Position numbers and translations under genes: made by a program
Notes under the pieces: generated by a model
What the model was told of the DNA's origin: nothing
Seen by the model: the letters and a program-made list of their open reading frames with translations, nothing else
The model's database searches: none
NCBI GenBank assembly: GCA_944472155.2
Contig: OX235277.1
Coordinates: 18,858,804-18,922,803, forward strand
Direction of reading: 5' to 3'
DNA length: 64,000 nt
Source: Trichobilharzia szidati
Taxonomy: Eukaryota > Platyhelminthes > Trematoda > Strigeidida > Schistosomatidae
Shown: piece after piece, positions 1 to 11,194 of the stretch
Layout of the letters: each line of letters starts with the position of its first letter
Numbering within the stretch: the first letter of the stretch is position 1

Positions 1-357
1 AGGGAGAGAGAACTTGGCAGCCACGTAGTCTGCTGTTCGAATCCATGCCGCCACACTCCTCAACCAACTCGTTTAGCCAATAGTAAGTTCGGTAAAGAGA
101 GGAGGTTGAGTGTTACACTAGCAAACCTACATCACAACTAATTAATCTTCAAAGCTCAAGTTTGGAAGCCTACATCACCTACTCGGATATCAAAAGATTG
201 GAAAAAAGTGGTGATACGGTCTTCAACTACTTATATCAATCGATGAGTAGTATGTTTGAACCATCATAAAAACTCTACCACTTCTTAAGAAAATTAAATG
301 AATAAAGTTGTATTGAGCAAAAGAATTAAAACAACAACAGCAACAAAATAGACCTAC

Positions 358-451
358 TCTAATGTTTGTACAGCTTCACCAGCTTCACAACTATCAAAAT
401 CTGGTGTTGATATTTGATTGATAAAAAGTTTTACTAATTTTGGAGCATTTT
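358..451 (-). CDS. TXNL1: TXNL1-like gene, PITH-domain exon
   Basis: The minus strand has an acceptor ending TTATTTTAG before 451 and a donor GTAGGT after 358. Between them a 94-base frame encodes APKLVKLFIN, then TPDFD and EAGEAVQTLE. This matches the part of the PITH domain of thioredoxin-like 1 that in the human protein reads roughly GPKYVKIFINLP...DFEEAE...TQALE (family knowledge). The exon begins with two bases of a split codon and ends in phase 2, so it needs an upstream exon ending in phase 1, which I did not locate between 452 and 10139. Downstream exons would lie left of the window. PITH is a beta-sandwich domain linked to 26S proteasome association in TXNL1. The intron to the next visible exon is nearly 10 kb and full of repeats. 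Confidence 0.72.
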
Positions 452-559
452 CTAAAATAAATTTCACAAAAAAGAAAAAAAAAGAAAAACTGACATCAAT
501 CCGTGGTGGTCAAATTTGAAACAAATTTAATCTCTACAAATTAACCTGTCTATAGGACG

Positions 560-880
560 AAGTCAGTTGCCTGGAGGAGTTCATGTAAGAAGATGCTGCC
601 AATTAGTGGGCTCAATCCGGCTGGATGGTGCCAGTCGCGTTAAAAATCGCGAATAGCTTGGTCATTGATTAGGACCTCAGTGGCTGAGAACGGTCTAAGA
701 GCTTGTCTTGCCTTATAACCGGAAGCTCCGGGGTTTGAACCGCGAAGATGGATGCGTACTGCGTACTCATAAGTCCCAAACTAGGACGAAACAACTGTTC
801 ATCAGTACTCCCTGATGGTTTTCCATTGTTCGCTCTCTATCTCTCTCTAATTGATTTCAATCCTTAGTCAAACTAGAAAC
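560..880 (+). mobile_element. tRNA-derived SINE, SM-alpha type
   Basis: tRNA-like head at about 671-747 with A-box-like CAGTGGCTGAGAACGG and B-box-like GGGTTTGAACC. A degenerate hammerhead module follows (AAGTCCCAAACTAGGACGAA). Body matches 61.6-61.97 kb. Confidence 0.75.
755..812 (+). ncRNA. Degenerate hammerhead module
   Basis: Stem II GTCC/GGAC and CGAAAC are present, and GTACT/AGTAC can form stem I, but the CTGATGA box reads CTCATAA. Probably inactive. Confidence 0.45.
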
Positions 881-1017
881 AAATCAAATCCCTTCAAATT
901 TCATTATAAATTTTACATAAGAAAATTACAGTGGTTAACACCTAGAATACATACTCGTTATTATACCTGAAAGTATTAAGGCGGACATTGTGTTAACCTG
1001 CTGAGAAAACCAACATG

Positions 1018-1735
1018 AACACAGGCGTGTGTACTGCTCAGCAGTCCGCTCCGTCCTGCTTTATGGCTGTGAGACCTGGCCATTGAGAGCAGAAGACATG
1101 AAAAGATTAGCTGTCTTCGATCATAGGTGTCTGCGTTTCATCTCCCGCGTGAAGTGGTATAATAAGGTGAGTAATATTGAGGTTAGGCGTCGAGTGCTAG
1201 GTAGGTGGGAGGGGAAATCAATCGACGAGGCTATAAAGTTACATAGATTGAGATGGCTAGGTCACGTGCTGCGCATGCCTAACCATCGCCTCCCCCTACC
1301 GACGGGCATTACTAGCTGATATAGGTGCAGGTTGGAAAGGAGTAAGTGGTGGCCAAACAAAAACATGGCCTCATCAATCCATGAAATTCTTGACAGTTAA
1401 ACTGAGTCAGGTAGGGAGGGAGATGAAGACTTCCGGGTTGGGGCCAGCCCTCGGGACTCTAAGAATCAATGGCTGGAGACAATAGGTGACATGGCTCAAA
1501 ATCGTTGTCAATGGCTTACGCAGATGTATTCAGTCTCTTGTGTAATCTTTCATATTCCTTTCTACCATTACTCATTCTGCTTCACTCTTATACTTGTCAA
1601 AACTCTATTGATTCTCTTCATTCATCTTCGTGTCTACCTTTGTGTGCTATTTGGAACGTGACAACTCGAACTGCTGCACTTCGGTGCCAAGTTCTATGTT
1701 GAATCCAGAGAGATAGAGAGACATCAACACAAGAG
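1018..1735 (+). mobile_element. RTE-like LINE 3' fragment (family R1)
   Basis: Translation gives VRSVLLYGCETWPLRAEDM, FDHRCLRFISRVKWYN and RLRWLGHVLRMPNHRLP, the C-terminal region shared by RTE/SR2-type elements. Frame changes follow, then 3' UTR and a short GAGATAGAGAGA tail. Sits in a TXNL1 intron. Confidence 0.8.
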
Positions 1736-1894
1736 TGAAATGAGAATTCGGTTACTCCCCTTCTGATATTTTAGTGGCACCTTTCTTTTAGCCGATATCA
1801 ATTTGATACCATCAGTTCTGAATGTTAATGTTGCTTACGTTTCAACAAGCATATTACAATCATCAAACCTGTAACCACCTGCCAAATCCCTGCA

Positions 1895-2180
1895 AACCAA
1901 TAATTGGTGATAACTCTGATGTTCACTGGTGATTGGCTATATACAAGAAGTTACTTGGAGTTCTAGTGAGAAGTCATAATCGGCGGCATCTACCAAGTCA
2001 GGTAAGAGATCAGTTACTCGCCTATGAGACCAGCTGGTAGTGACACCATATTGTGCCGTGAATTGGCAGAAGTTGGAATTCGTGGGCTATTTGGATCGGA
2101 TCTCAGTACCTGAGTGGTTTATGGGGTTTACTTTATAACCGGAAGGTTCCGGGTTCGAATCCTAGTGGGTGAAATCAATT
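1895..2180 (+). mobile_element. tRNA-derived SINE, SM-alpha type, no ribozyme part
   Basis: Body similar to 61620-61860; tRNA-like head with TACCTGAGTGGTTTATGGGG and B box GGGTTCGAATCCTAG. The sequence diverges after the B box. Confidence 0.7.
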
Positions 2181-2689
2181 CGTGAACAACCTTGAAATCA
2201 ATGCCCACAAACAGGTGAACACTTGGAAAGATAAGATATGTGTGTTGGGTCAGATTAGACAAACACACACACACCATTTTCAACTAATGTGAAGTACATT
2301 TTATCCACTAGGATAGTTTGATCACAGCTTCTGCATATATTATACACACTTTTTTCAAGGGGACTTAGCTATGGTACTAGATTGTAAAATAAAACGAATG
2401 GAAAAAGGTAAACTGTACACACTAGCGTTTATAAAAAGCCAAAGCATTCCGCTAACAGATGTCTAGAATTTAATTCATCTCATCCATCATTATCTGTCGA
2501 GGCAGGCGTAGTTAAGTGTCTAAAAAACCGTACAATAACAACACTAAGTAGTACAAAAACGACCTAAATGATGAAATAAAACAGATAGAAGAAGAGGTGT
2601 TGGTATCAAATAACTGTCCCATAAAATCCATTAGGAAGATCAGAAAAGGTCAAAAGCAAAATAAAAATAATGGGGAAACTAATAATGAT

Positions 2690-4145
2690 AACTAATAAAC
2701 CAATAACCAAATTGACTTCATCTCAATCTCAAGGAAGTGGAGGCGCAGCCTACTGGACACAAAAGTAAGAAGAGGAGCAGACGTTGGTTCAGACCACTAT
2801 CTCGTACAAGGGACAATCCAAATCAAATTAAAAGCTTTCAGGGAAACAGGAGCTGCAGATAGACCATAAGCCAAGTTAAACACTCAAAAACTAAAGGACC
2901 AGGATACAAAGGATATCTTTACTGCAAGCATAAAGGACAAAGCTGAGACACAAATCAACACTGGCGAAGAGGTCAGCGTCGAAAAGCACTGGAACAACTT
3001 GAAGACAGTGTGGAGTCAAACCTACATGGAAGTTCTAGGCAGAAAGAAGAGACAGGACAAACCGTGGCTCACTACGGACACTTGGAGGCTAACAGAAGAG
3101 AGAAGGATGGTGAAACAAAAGATTCTCCAGTGCACCGACGAGCAACAGAAACAGGAGTTGAATGCAAGCTACAATACACTGAACAAAGGAGTAAAGAAGA
3201 GTGCCAGAGAAGACAAAAGAAAGTATTATGAAGCCATGGCGAATGAAGCAGAACAAGCTGCAGGCAAAGGAGATCTCGCAACACTCTACCAAACAACTAG
3301 GTACCTATCGGGCAAAAGTTTGACACAAATTAAGCCGATGAAGGATGACAATGGAAAGTCACTCACCAAAAAAGTAGAGCAAAGGTAACACTGGGCTGAA
3401 CACTTCAAAAGACTCCTAAATAGACCACCACCTACAACGCACCCAACAATACCAACAACGGAGACAGAGCTACTAGTGAACACCAACCCCCTGACGAAAT
3501 CAGAAGTCCTGAAGGCAATCAAGATGCTAAAAGCTGGAAAAGCAGCAGGACCAGATGGAATCCCAGCAAAAGCGTTGAAAATGGACCCAGGGACAACAGC
3601 GGACTTGATGACGCCATTACTGGAGAAGGTATGGAAAGAGGGCAAGGTACCCGAGGATTGGAAGAAAGGATACTTATTCAAACTGCCAAAGAAAGGAGAC
3701 CTAAGTCAATGCAAGAACTGGCGCGGAATTATGCCCCTGTCCATCCCAAGCAAAATACTTAGCCGCATCATCCTGGAGAGAATCAAACATGCCCTGGATG
3801 AAAAACTTCCACCGGAACAGGCTGGATTCAGGAGAAACAAGTCATGTATTGATCAAATCGCCACATTACGGATCATCATTGAACAAAGCTTGGAATGGCA
3901 GTCAGCTCTCTATCTCAACTTCATCGACTTTAAAAAGGCCTTCGACAGCGTCGATCGAGAGGTGATTTAGCAACTACTTCGCTACTACGGGTTGCCACCG
4001 ACAATTATACATCTCATCCAACAGCTGTAAGACAATGCTGCATGCCAAGTAATCCACAACGGGAAACTTACGTAATCCTTCGAAGTGAAGACGGAAGTAA
4101 GACAAGGCTGCCTACTATAGCCAATGATTTTCCTGATTGCAGCAG
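2690..4145 (+). mobile_element. RTE-like LINE fragment (family R2), endonuclease end to RT
   Basis: Starts with the end of an endonuclease (NQLDFISISRKWRRSLLD, GSDHYLV). The linker to RT follows (2999-3388) and RT motifs appear in 3476-4140: GKAAGPDGIPAKAL, LPKKGDLSQCKNWRGI, PEQAGFRRNKSCIDQI, FIDFKKAFDSVDREVI and VRQGC. Stops at about 3386, 3970 and later break it. At about 4145 it passes directly into PLE sequence. Confidence 0.85.
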
Positions 4146-4690
4146 TTTTACCATATAAGGAGGGGACATCTGAGGCCCTCCGTAGGATTCTAAATAAAGG
4201 AGGAATTAGGGTGGCATTCAAACCTACAAACCCCTTTAGGCAGGAACAAGATCTGTAGGCTGAAGGAACCTGTAGGTTGACCCAATTAGACAAAACAATA
4301 TAATTCACAAAATACCTTGCAATGACTGTGAGTTAAGTTAACTACATAGGTCAAACTAGTAGTTCGGAGAGGGGGGTAGTCAGATTGTCGGAACATAAGA
4401 ATTTAGCTAAGTTTAGAATGTTTGACCCCGAGAAGATAAGTAATTTAGGAAAAAAACTCAGCAATTGCACTGTATGCATTATCACAGAACCATACAATAG
4501 GACAGGAGATGGTTAAAATTCTAAAAAGTAATCTAGGTAGGTGGAGTGAGAGGTTGATTAGTGAATCCTTGTTCATCCAATCTACACCCAACACATGCAA
4601 CAGAAATGACTCAATGCAAATACCAGAAATATGGAAGATATTACTACCAATCAAATCAAGCGATGAAAAATAATGGTATTATATAAACAA
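4146..4690 (+). mobile_element. Penelope-like element fragment (family B), RT end and GIY-YIG
   Basis: Reads YKEGTSEALRRILNKGG, IRVAFKPTNPF, then NYIGQTSS and VVRLSEHKNLAKF, the linker and GIY-YIG-like endonuclease of PLEs. Frames are broken. Immediately followed by the PLE-terminal sequence at 4690-4862, so this is a 3' end in its normal order. Confidence 0.75.
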
Positions 4691-4862
4691 AGTTCGAAAG
4701 TTGTGTGAGTAGTGTCTTGATATGATTATGAGCAGCAATAAAATTATGCTCGAAATGTGGTCACTACCAAATACTACTGTATAACACGCTGTGTGACTTT
4801 ATCAGAATAAATCTTTCTCCATAATGGAATTATACTCTATCACAGTGCCCAAGTTTTATCTT
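4690..4862 (+). repeat. PLE family B terminal sequence
   Basis: Contains TATGATTATGAGC, a hairpin closing with GCTC, then GAAATGTGGTC and a distal CACAGTGCCCAAGTTTTA. Similar sequences recur at 11.0, 12.1, 17.0, 18.0, 26.3, 30.2, 33.0 and 33.3 kb. Confidence 0.7.
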
Positions 4863-4929
4863 TGTATCTCTAATCTAATTATTCATTCTTCCGGATGGCG
4901 TTGAGATCTAGAAAACTCCAAATAATAAT

Positions 4930-5260
4930 GACGACAGATCAGTCTAACAAGGTAATCTAGATAAATTCATTGAACGTTCCAACCTCTACAGCTTCCAGAT
5001 TAATTCCAGAAAAAAAACGCGGTAATGCACCTAGACCAGAAATCCTAGACTTCGTAATTCCAAAGGGGATACAAAACTGCCTGATATTAAGGGATAAAAG
5101 GATTTAGAAATTATTGCAAGCCACAATTTGAAAACAACTGTACATTGTAATGGCGTTACAGCTACGGCATTTCAAATGCTATGAACACTTTGAGGGGGCT
5201 TTTTAAACATTTAGATGAGTCTAAGTTTTTGAAGTACTAATCTAGAATAGTGTAGTACAC
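4930..5260 (+). mobile_element. LINE RT thumb-region fragment, degenerate
   Basis: Frames read LDKFIERSNLYSFQINS and, after breaks, LGLFKHLDESKFLKY-like sequence, in the order expected of a non-LTR RT C-terminal region. Weak. Confidence 0.35.
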
Positions 5261-5499
5261 AAGCAACTAGTCCATGCTTTAGGAAGAAGACACGAATATC
5301 AGAAAAAGCACAAACTTCAGGAACTAAATTAGTCAGTGGTATCTCCCACCTTTCTCGTGAGAAGAGGCCAAAACATTTAAAACTTATTATTATTATCATA
5401 TCGAAAGAGTAGAGGTGACTAAATTTCCGCCTACTGTATATTACAGGGCAAATTGGGTGGTGATCTTTCTTACTTTTCCTCTCTCCATCTACGAAAGAT

Positions 5500-6205
5500 G
5501 ATACCCAGCTATCGACTAAAGGACGTGTGTACTGCTCAGCTGTAGTTTGCTCCGTTCTCCTTTATGGCTGAAACATGCCCATTGAAAGTGGGAGATACGA
5601 AAAGGCTAGGTATCTGTCATCAAAGGTGTCTGCACTATATCTCCAATGTTAAGTAGCATAATAGGATGAGAAGCATTGAGATTCGGTGTCTAGTGGTAAG
5701 TAAGAATATGTCTAACGCATGACTAACCATCGCCTTTCTAGACGGGAAATGTTAGCTGATATAAGATGGATCAGGTCTGAAAAAATCTCTAGTGGTGGCC
5801 AAATCGAAACATGTAATCAGTCCATGAAATCCATAATAGTTAGTTCAAATTAGTCACGTAGGCAGGTATAGTCTGTCTGCCTACCTGGTTGGGTTCCTCA
5901 GAATAGTGGATACCAATGAAGGCTGGAGACAACTGGTGATATAACTGGCTCAAAATAGTTCTCAATGATGCGAAGATTCATGCACTCTTCGTGAGTTATC
6001 ATAGCCAATCAAAGTACTCTATTGTTCCTCCGTATTACTATTCTTTTTCCTTCACTCACACTTCTCTTTATTATCTCTCTTTCGGTAAATTTCTCTTTAT
6101 TCTATTCTCTTGCTTTGTGTGCTACATTGAGGGAGAATGGCAACTTGGATTGGTGCACATCTGTGCAAAGTTCTATGTTGAAACCAATCAGTCAGTCAGT
6201 CAATG
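5500..6205 (+). mobile_element. RTE-like LINE 3' fragment (family R1), degenerate
   Basis: Nucleotide similarity to 7850-8545 and 15040-15680 (GTGTACTGCTCAGCTGTAG, then AAAAGGCTAGGTATCTG). Many indels; no long frame. Ends in a CAGTCAGTCAGTCA tail near 6200. Confidence 0.7.
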
Positions 6206-6285
6206 AGGCTGTCTGAACCTTTATTTATGGAGGGGAAATATTATGATATTCTACTTCACTCAAATCTCGATATTCTTCTCTAACG

Positions 6286-6287
<2 letters not shown>

Positions 6288-6350
<63 letters not shown>
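6288..6350. repeat. (AAT)n microsatellite
   Basis: About 20 uninterrupted AAT units. It generates spurious poly-Asn and poly-Ile frames. Confidence 0.97.
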
Positions 6351-6351
<1 letters not shown>

Positions 6352-6563
6352 GTAATATCAATAATAACAGCGTTAATAATAACCAAACATGTACCTTTAG
6401 GTCCGTTGATCTGCACCGCTTGAACTCGAACGAATTGAGAGAATGTAACATATATAATAAGCTGTAAACAAGGTAGAAATATAGACACTAAAGAAGACCA
6501 TCAGTTTATTTTTATTTAATCTATTCTGAATACAAAACTAAAATTATATTATTACTGTTCCTT

Positions 6564-6830
6564 TGTGCGTCGGTGGTATATAAGGGTTAGGACGCTCGCC
6601 GACCATGCACATGGTCCGGGGTTAATCCCCGTCCACCGACTCACTCCTTTACCTCACTGAGCCAGAAATAATGCTGGTGAAGAGGAAAAGTTTGGCATGA
6701 AGCTAGCAACCCCATCCTGTAAAATAAACACTGCTACAGAAACTTCAAGCCACTACCTTGAAGCCTTATGTTCCACTGGAGAACGTGAAGGAAAAAAACT
6801 GTTCCTTTAGGTTCTAAGTGGAAAATAGAG
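6564..6830 (+). mobile_element. tRNA-derived SINE (family T) with body
   Basis: tRNA-like head GTGCGTCGGTGGTATATAAG with B-box remnant GGGGTTAATCCCC, then a body of about 190 bases (CTTTACCTCACTGAGCCAG ... CTTCAAGCC). The body is shared with 57790-57935, so this is a head-plus-body SINE rather than a tRNA gene. Confidence 0.75.
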
Positions 6831-7622
6831 CTTCAACAACGTCTCCACTTTGTTCCATTTCCTGGTGTCCTCTTCAACTGAACCCACAATTTCTCATAAT
6901 CTCTTATCTCCTCCTCCCCAGACGATCGTTTCCATGTCATCCTCGCACTGACGACCCAGTCATCATTTCTCATTGAGATTCCACTCAAGTGATGGTCTGC
7001 ATTGAGCGCGATGTCATTCGACGGTCTTCTCAGTGTATGCCGGATCCATCTTCTACATATTTGTTGAGCGATCGGCTATTGGTTGGTTTGTTGCCAGCCT
7101 GAGTTCCTTGTTGCTAATTCGTTCTAGCCGGCCAGCCATTTGATCTTCACTATGGAGCCAGCGAGGCAGGCAGCTTTCGATAAAAGTCTTCAGCAGCTTT
7201 TCGTGACGCACACACCACATAGAAGAATCGATTGACTTAACTAACATTGATGTTGAAAATCCGAATCTTTTTCTTTATCGTGAGCGTAGAAGATTTTCAA
7301 ATCGATTTCAAATTGATGAAGGTGTACGTTACTGGATTTGACATCTTAATCCGTTACAATTGTGGTTGAAACCACGTTTTTTACATAAGTGAAGGAAGTA
7401 ACTTCTGTCAAATCCCTCCCGTTGATGGTGATTGATGCTGGTTGTTGTTGCTGTTCGCTAGTTATCTTCATCACCTCCGTCTTCTCAATATCCAGCTGGA
7501 TTTCTGTTTTCCCTAGCCGCTTGTTTTGCCAGTTTGTTAGGTTTCACCTGCAAGTCTTCAAGTTTATGTAACATTAAACATAAATCATCCGCAGAGTAAT
7601 CAAGATCTCTAGAAGACCCGTA
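6831..7622 (-). mobile_element. RTE-like LINE 3' fragment (family R2)
   Basis: In minus direction the 5' end near 7622 encodes LDYSADDLCLMLHKLEDLQ, covering the RT catalytic box (YSADD), then QVKPNKLAKQAAREN and, in shifted frames, TSINHHQREG. The sequence continues to the C-terminal region and ends at about 6831. A family R1 fragment begins head to head with it at about 7627. Confidence 0.75.
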
Positions 7623-7626
7623 AAAT

Positions 7627-8545
7627 GTAAGATGATGCTGCAGGATTGGACTTCACCGACCCCTAGATTAGAAATAGGAAGTGAAGTGGTAGAGCACGCT
7701 GACCGCGTCACTTACTTGAGAAGTACCATCAGCCCCAACAGGTTGATCTCCGATGAAATCTCAGCACGAATACAGAGGGCTAGGTTCGCATATGCCAGTT
7801 TACGCCGTCTCTGGCGTAGACGCGATATCCGACTATCGACCAAAGGGCGTGCGTACTGCTCAACAGTCCGCTCCGTCCTCCTTTATGGCTGTGAGACCTG
7901 GCCATTGAGAGCAGAAGGCATGAAAAGACTAGCTGTGTTCGATCATAAGTGTCTGCGTTCCATCTCCTGCGTGAAGTGGTATGATAACGTGAGCAATATT
8001 GAGGTTAGGTGTCGAGTGCTAGGTAAAGAGGGGAAATCAATCGATGAGACTGTGAAATTACATCGACTGAGATGGTTGGGACATGTGTTACGCATGCCTA
8101 GTCATCGCCTTCCTCGACGGGATATGTTAGCTGATATAGGGCCAGGCTGGAAAAGAGCTAGCGGCGGTCAAACCAAAACTTGGCACCAGTCAATGAAATC
8201 TACAACAGTTAGTCTAAGTCACGTAGGGAGATGTAGACTTCCTGGTTGGGGCCCACGGGACGGTGAAAACCAATGGTTGGAAACAATTGGTGACATGGCT
8301 CAAAATCGTTCTCAGTGGCGCAGATGCATCCACTCCTTGTGACTTATGATTTCCGATGAAACTGTTCGTTCTTCGTTATTACTATTCCTTTGTCTCACAC
8401 CTCTGTTTACTGTCTATATTATGCATTTCTCCTACTTTCTTCTCTTCCTTTGTGTGCTACATGGAGTGTGGTGACTTGAACTGCCGCACATCAGTGCAAA
8501 GTTCTATGTCGAAAACAGACAGACAGACAGACACACAGACAGAAT
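7627..8545 (+). mobile_element. RTE-like LINE 3' fragment (family R1), long open frame
   Basis: The 7632-8342 frame encodes 236 residues without a stop: RLEIGSEVVEHADRVTYL, FAYASLRRLWRRRDIRLST, RSVLLYGCETWPLRAEGM, LRWLGHVLRMPSHRLPRRD and NRSQWRRCIHSL at the end. The 3' UTR ends in a CAGACAGACAGACA tail. Best preserved R1 copy in the window. Confidence 0.88.
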
Positions 8546-8889
8546 AATGTTGTATTCATAGCATCTAAAGACATCAAAATTATCACAATACTTAAATCAT
8601 ACACTCGTATTAAGGTTAAGTTTAGCCCTTTTGCAATTACTTCCCCTTTTTGAAATTAACGGATAAACTGCTTTTACTCAACCTCGAACCTTCCCTGGAG
8701 AGCTGTAATGACCCCAAACACTGTATATAGACAGGGCAGAAATGTACTTTAGATGCTGTTGCTGACTTACATCATAATATTGTTTCCTGTTTAGACAAAG
8801 GAACCAAATATGTCCAAAATACCTACCAAGACAACAAATCTGCTTTTGACCCTGTGCCCAGGATACCTTTTTTTATATTCACTTTCCCT

Positions 8890-9060
8890 GACAAAGACCG
8901 AGAAGTCGTGAGCTGTTAACTGGTTGCATTCTTATTTCTCGAATGGAATGCAGCATAATGTATGTGAAGGTCAATCTTCCTCTGCCTTGCTTACCGAAGC
9001 CGGTGTCTCATCAAGGTACTGTCCTCTCGCCTCTTTTATATATAAAGAATATTGTGAGCT
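8890..9060 (+). mobile_element. LINE RT fragment, degenerate
   Basis: Mixed frames give VKVNLPLPCLPKPV and HQGTVLSPLLYI, corresponding to the PQG-VLSPLLF motif of non-LTR reverse transcriptases. Followed by half of the GAGCTG foldback element (about 9058-9095). Confidence 0.5.
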
Positions 9061-9539
9061 AGTTGTGTTCTCTGAGCTGGATGGTTTATTTGAGAAGCTT
9101 TCATTGCCCCCTCTACCAGGCAACATGTTCAGCGCATACTTCAATTTACTGAAGTGAGCTTGTAGATTTTTAAGTCATTTCTAAGTCATCTTTTCTGGTG
9201 ACCTTGACCGTGAGTGGTTGTTTCTATATGTTTTCACACCCTCTAGTCTGCTTGTGGTATTGGTACTGACTGTTTCCTTGACCTGAAGTTTGACTCTTTA
9301 TGTATGAGATTTTCTTCTTATAGATTGATAAATTTTGTCTATGTCTATGGGCCTATTAAGTGACGATGCATGAAGAATTCAAATAAATTCATTTCATGCT
9401 GAAACCTGAACTGAATTGATGTTGTCTAGAAGGGGGACAAGGAAAGCTACGCAATTAAATCAACCAAGTAGATCAGAGAACATAACTAAATAAAATTCTA
9501 AAAAATACACACCTCCTGAACAGAACTATACCCCACCTC

Positions 9540-10105
9540 TGTTGTCAAATCGAGAATCGGGAAGGCGAGAAACACATTCATCAACCTGAAACCAATCTGG
9601 AAATCTTCGTCACTCAACATCAACAACAAAATTCGGATTTTCAACACAAACGTCAAGTGAGTCAGTTCTTCTATACGGATGGATCAGAAACTTGGCGGGT
9701 CACAAAGGATATTTCCAACAGCCTGTTGCAGACCTTTATCAGCAACTGTCTTCTTCGCTCTATACTAAAGAATCACCAACAAGAAACTATGGGAACAAAC
9801 AAAACAGGAACCAATCGCTCACCAAATATGCAGGAGAAAGTAGAGATGGATTGGACACTCGTTGAGGAGGCCGCTGGGTGACATCGCACGTCAGGTCAGT
9901 GCTCGAGTGGAACCCGAAAGGGAAGCGGCGAGTGGGACGTCAGTGCAAGAGTGACATGAAGGAGATCGTGTGAGGAGGAGATGAAACAGTATGGACTAAC
10001 ATGGATGCAGGTGGAAAGTACGGTAGAAGACAGAAGCAAGTGGAGACGTGCAGTTGAAGCCCTATGTTCCACTAGGAACCCAAGGGAATAATAATAATAA
10101 AAAAG
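9540..10105 (+). mobile_element. RTE-like LINE 3' fragment (family R2)
   Basis: Reads KIRIFNTNVK, then a frame change to YTDGSETWRVTKDIS, LQTFISNCLLRSIL and, after more frame changes, the GGCGAGTGGGACGTCAGTGC block typical of this family. Ends with GTTCCACTAGGAACCC and an AATAATAATAATAA tail, 35 bases from TXNL1 exon 3. Confidence 0.8.
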
Positions 10106-10139
10106 AGACATACATAAACTCATTCTTATAATAACTAAC

Positions 10140-10271
10140 CTGTTCATCAGTATCAGAGAGTAAATACGTCTTCTCATCATCTGGTGAATTGAGTAATTGA
10201 GACAGTGAATGTGAGTCATCTTCATTTAAACATTCACATTGACTTTTTGACAGGAGTATATCTAATTCAAG
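10140..10271 (-). CDS. TXNL1: TXNL1-like gene, exon 3 (start of PITH domain)
   Basis: A 132-base exon (44 residues, phase 0 at both ends) is bounded by acceptor TGTAAACAG and donor GTTAGT on the minus strand. It encodes LELDILLSKSQCECLNEDD and ends in SDTDEQ. The CECLNE core and the terminal DEQ match the conserved start of the PITH domain in TXNL1 (CECLNESDEH...DCDEQ in human, from family knowledge). Phase 0 fits exon 2, which also ends in phase 0 after SSKQ. An RTE-like LINE 3' end with an AATAATAATAA tail ends about 35 bases beyond the donor (9540-10105), so this exon is tightly hemmed in by repeats. No second copy of this exon is seen in the inverted duplication, which marks the left-hand locus as the longer gene. 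Confidence 0.82.
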
Positions 10272-10394
10272 CTGTTTACATGTGTAAAAGAAAATACCAA
10301 AAAATATAAAAATATGGTGAGCGAAAATGAAGAGAGAAAGACAATTCAACTAAGTAACCAAAATATATAATAGAATAGATCACGAGTTGACATA

Positions 10395-10545
10395 AGCAGC
10401 TAGAGAACCACTGGAAAACCCATCAGGGGAATACTGGACAACTGTTTCCTCAGCCTGGTTGCGAACTCTTCAGCAGGTTGTACGCACCCAACACTGGGGT
10501 TCGAATCCAGGACCTTACGGTTACAAGGCAGATTGATTACGTGCT
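10395..10545 (-). mobile_element. SM-alpha type SINE fragment
   Basis: Reverse complement has B box GGATTCGAACCCCAG and a decayed hammerhead module ending in GAGGAAACAGTTGTCCAGTA. Confidence 0.65.
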
Positions 10546-10735
10546 GATATCAGTTACAGTACCATTGAGAAACCAGCTGGAGTGTCGGATAATGATTTCG
10601 TCCTAGTTCGACACTCTTCATCGGTACTCACCCACCACAGAGATTTGGATCCAGGACCTTCCGGTTACAAGGCGAGCTCGTAGACCATTAAGCCATTGGG
10701 ACACGACCCAATAGCCCATGAATTCCAACTTCTGC
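10535..10735 (-). mobile_element. SM-alpha type SINE, inverted partner
   Basis: Reverse complement of 10748-10930. B-box-like GGATCCAAATCTCTG, module GAGTGTCGAACTAGGACGAA. Confidence 0.75.
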
Positions 10736-10747
10736 AAATTTGTGGAC

Positions 10748-10930
10748 CATTCGGTCGTGTCCAAGTGACTTAATGGTCTACGAGCTCACCTTGTAACCGG
10801 AAGGACCTGGATCCAAATCTCGGTGGTGGGTGAGTACCGATGAAGAGTGTCAAACTAGGACGAAATCATTATCCGACACTCCAGCTGGTTTCTCAATGAT
10901 ACTGTAACTGATATCAGCACGTGATCAATC
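10748..10930 (+). mobile_element. SM-alpha type SINE, forms palindrome with preceding copy
   Basis: ACGAGCTCACCTTGTAACCG head, then CCGATGAAGAGTGTC and AACTAGGACGAAAT, resembling the hammerhead core. Separated from its inverted partner by about a dozen bases. Confidence 0.75.
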
Positions 10931-11014
10931 CTGTAGTCAATCGAATCGCTGTAAACCAACACTTGATTAAAAAAAAATATTAATATCTAGTCAGTCCCAC
11001 TCATGTATATAAAT

Positions 11015-11170
11015 GAAGGAAAAAAGTTGTGTGAGTGAGTGACTTGATATGAGTATGAGTGGCAATAGTTTGTGCTCGAAAGGTGGTCATCAGTTAATAT
11101 TACTGTATAACAAACACTGTATGACTTATCAAAATAAAATCTTATCCATAATGAGAGAGTTGTTCTCTAC
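11015..11170 (+). repeat. PLE family B terminal sequence
   Basis: TGATATGAGTATGAGT, loop, GCTCGAAAGGTGGTCATCAG. Precedes a PLE RT fragment on the same strand, as a leading terminal repeat would. Confidence 0.65.
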
Positions 11171-11194
11171 AGACAGAAAGATGGAATTGTCATG

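Noticed and set aside
6225..6488. Poly-Asn and poly-Ile/Leu frames on both strands
   Set aside because: Produced by the (AAT)n microsatellite at 6288-6350; no start context or conserved flanks.
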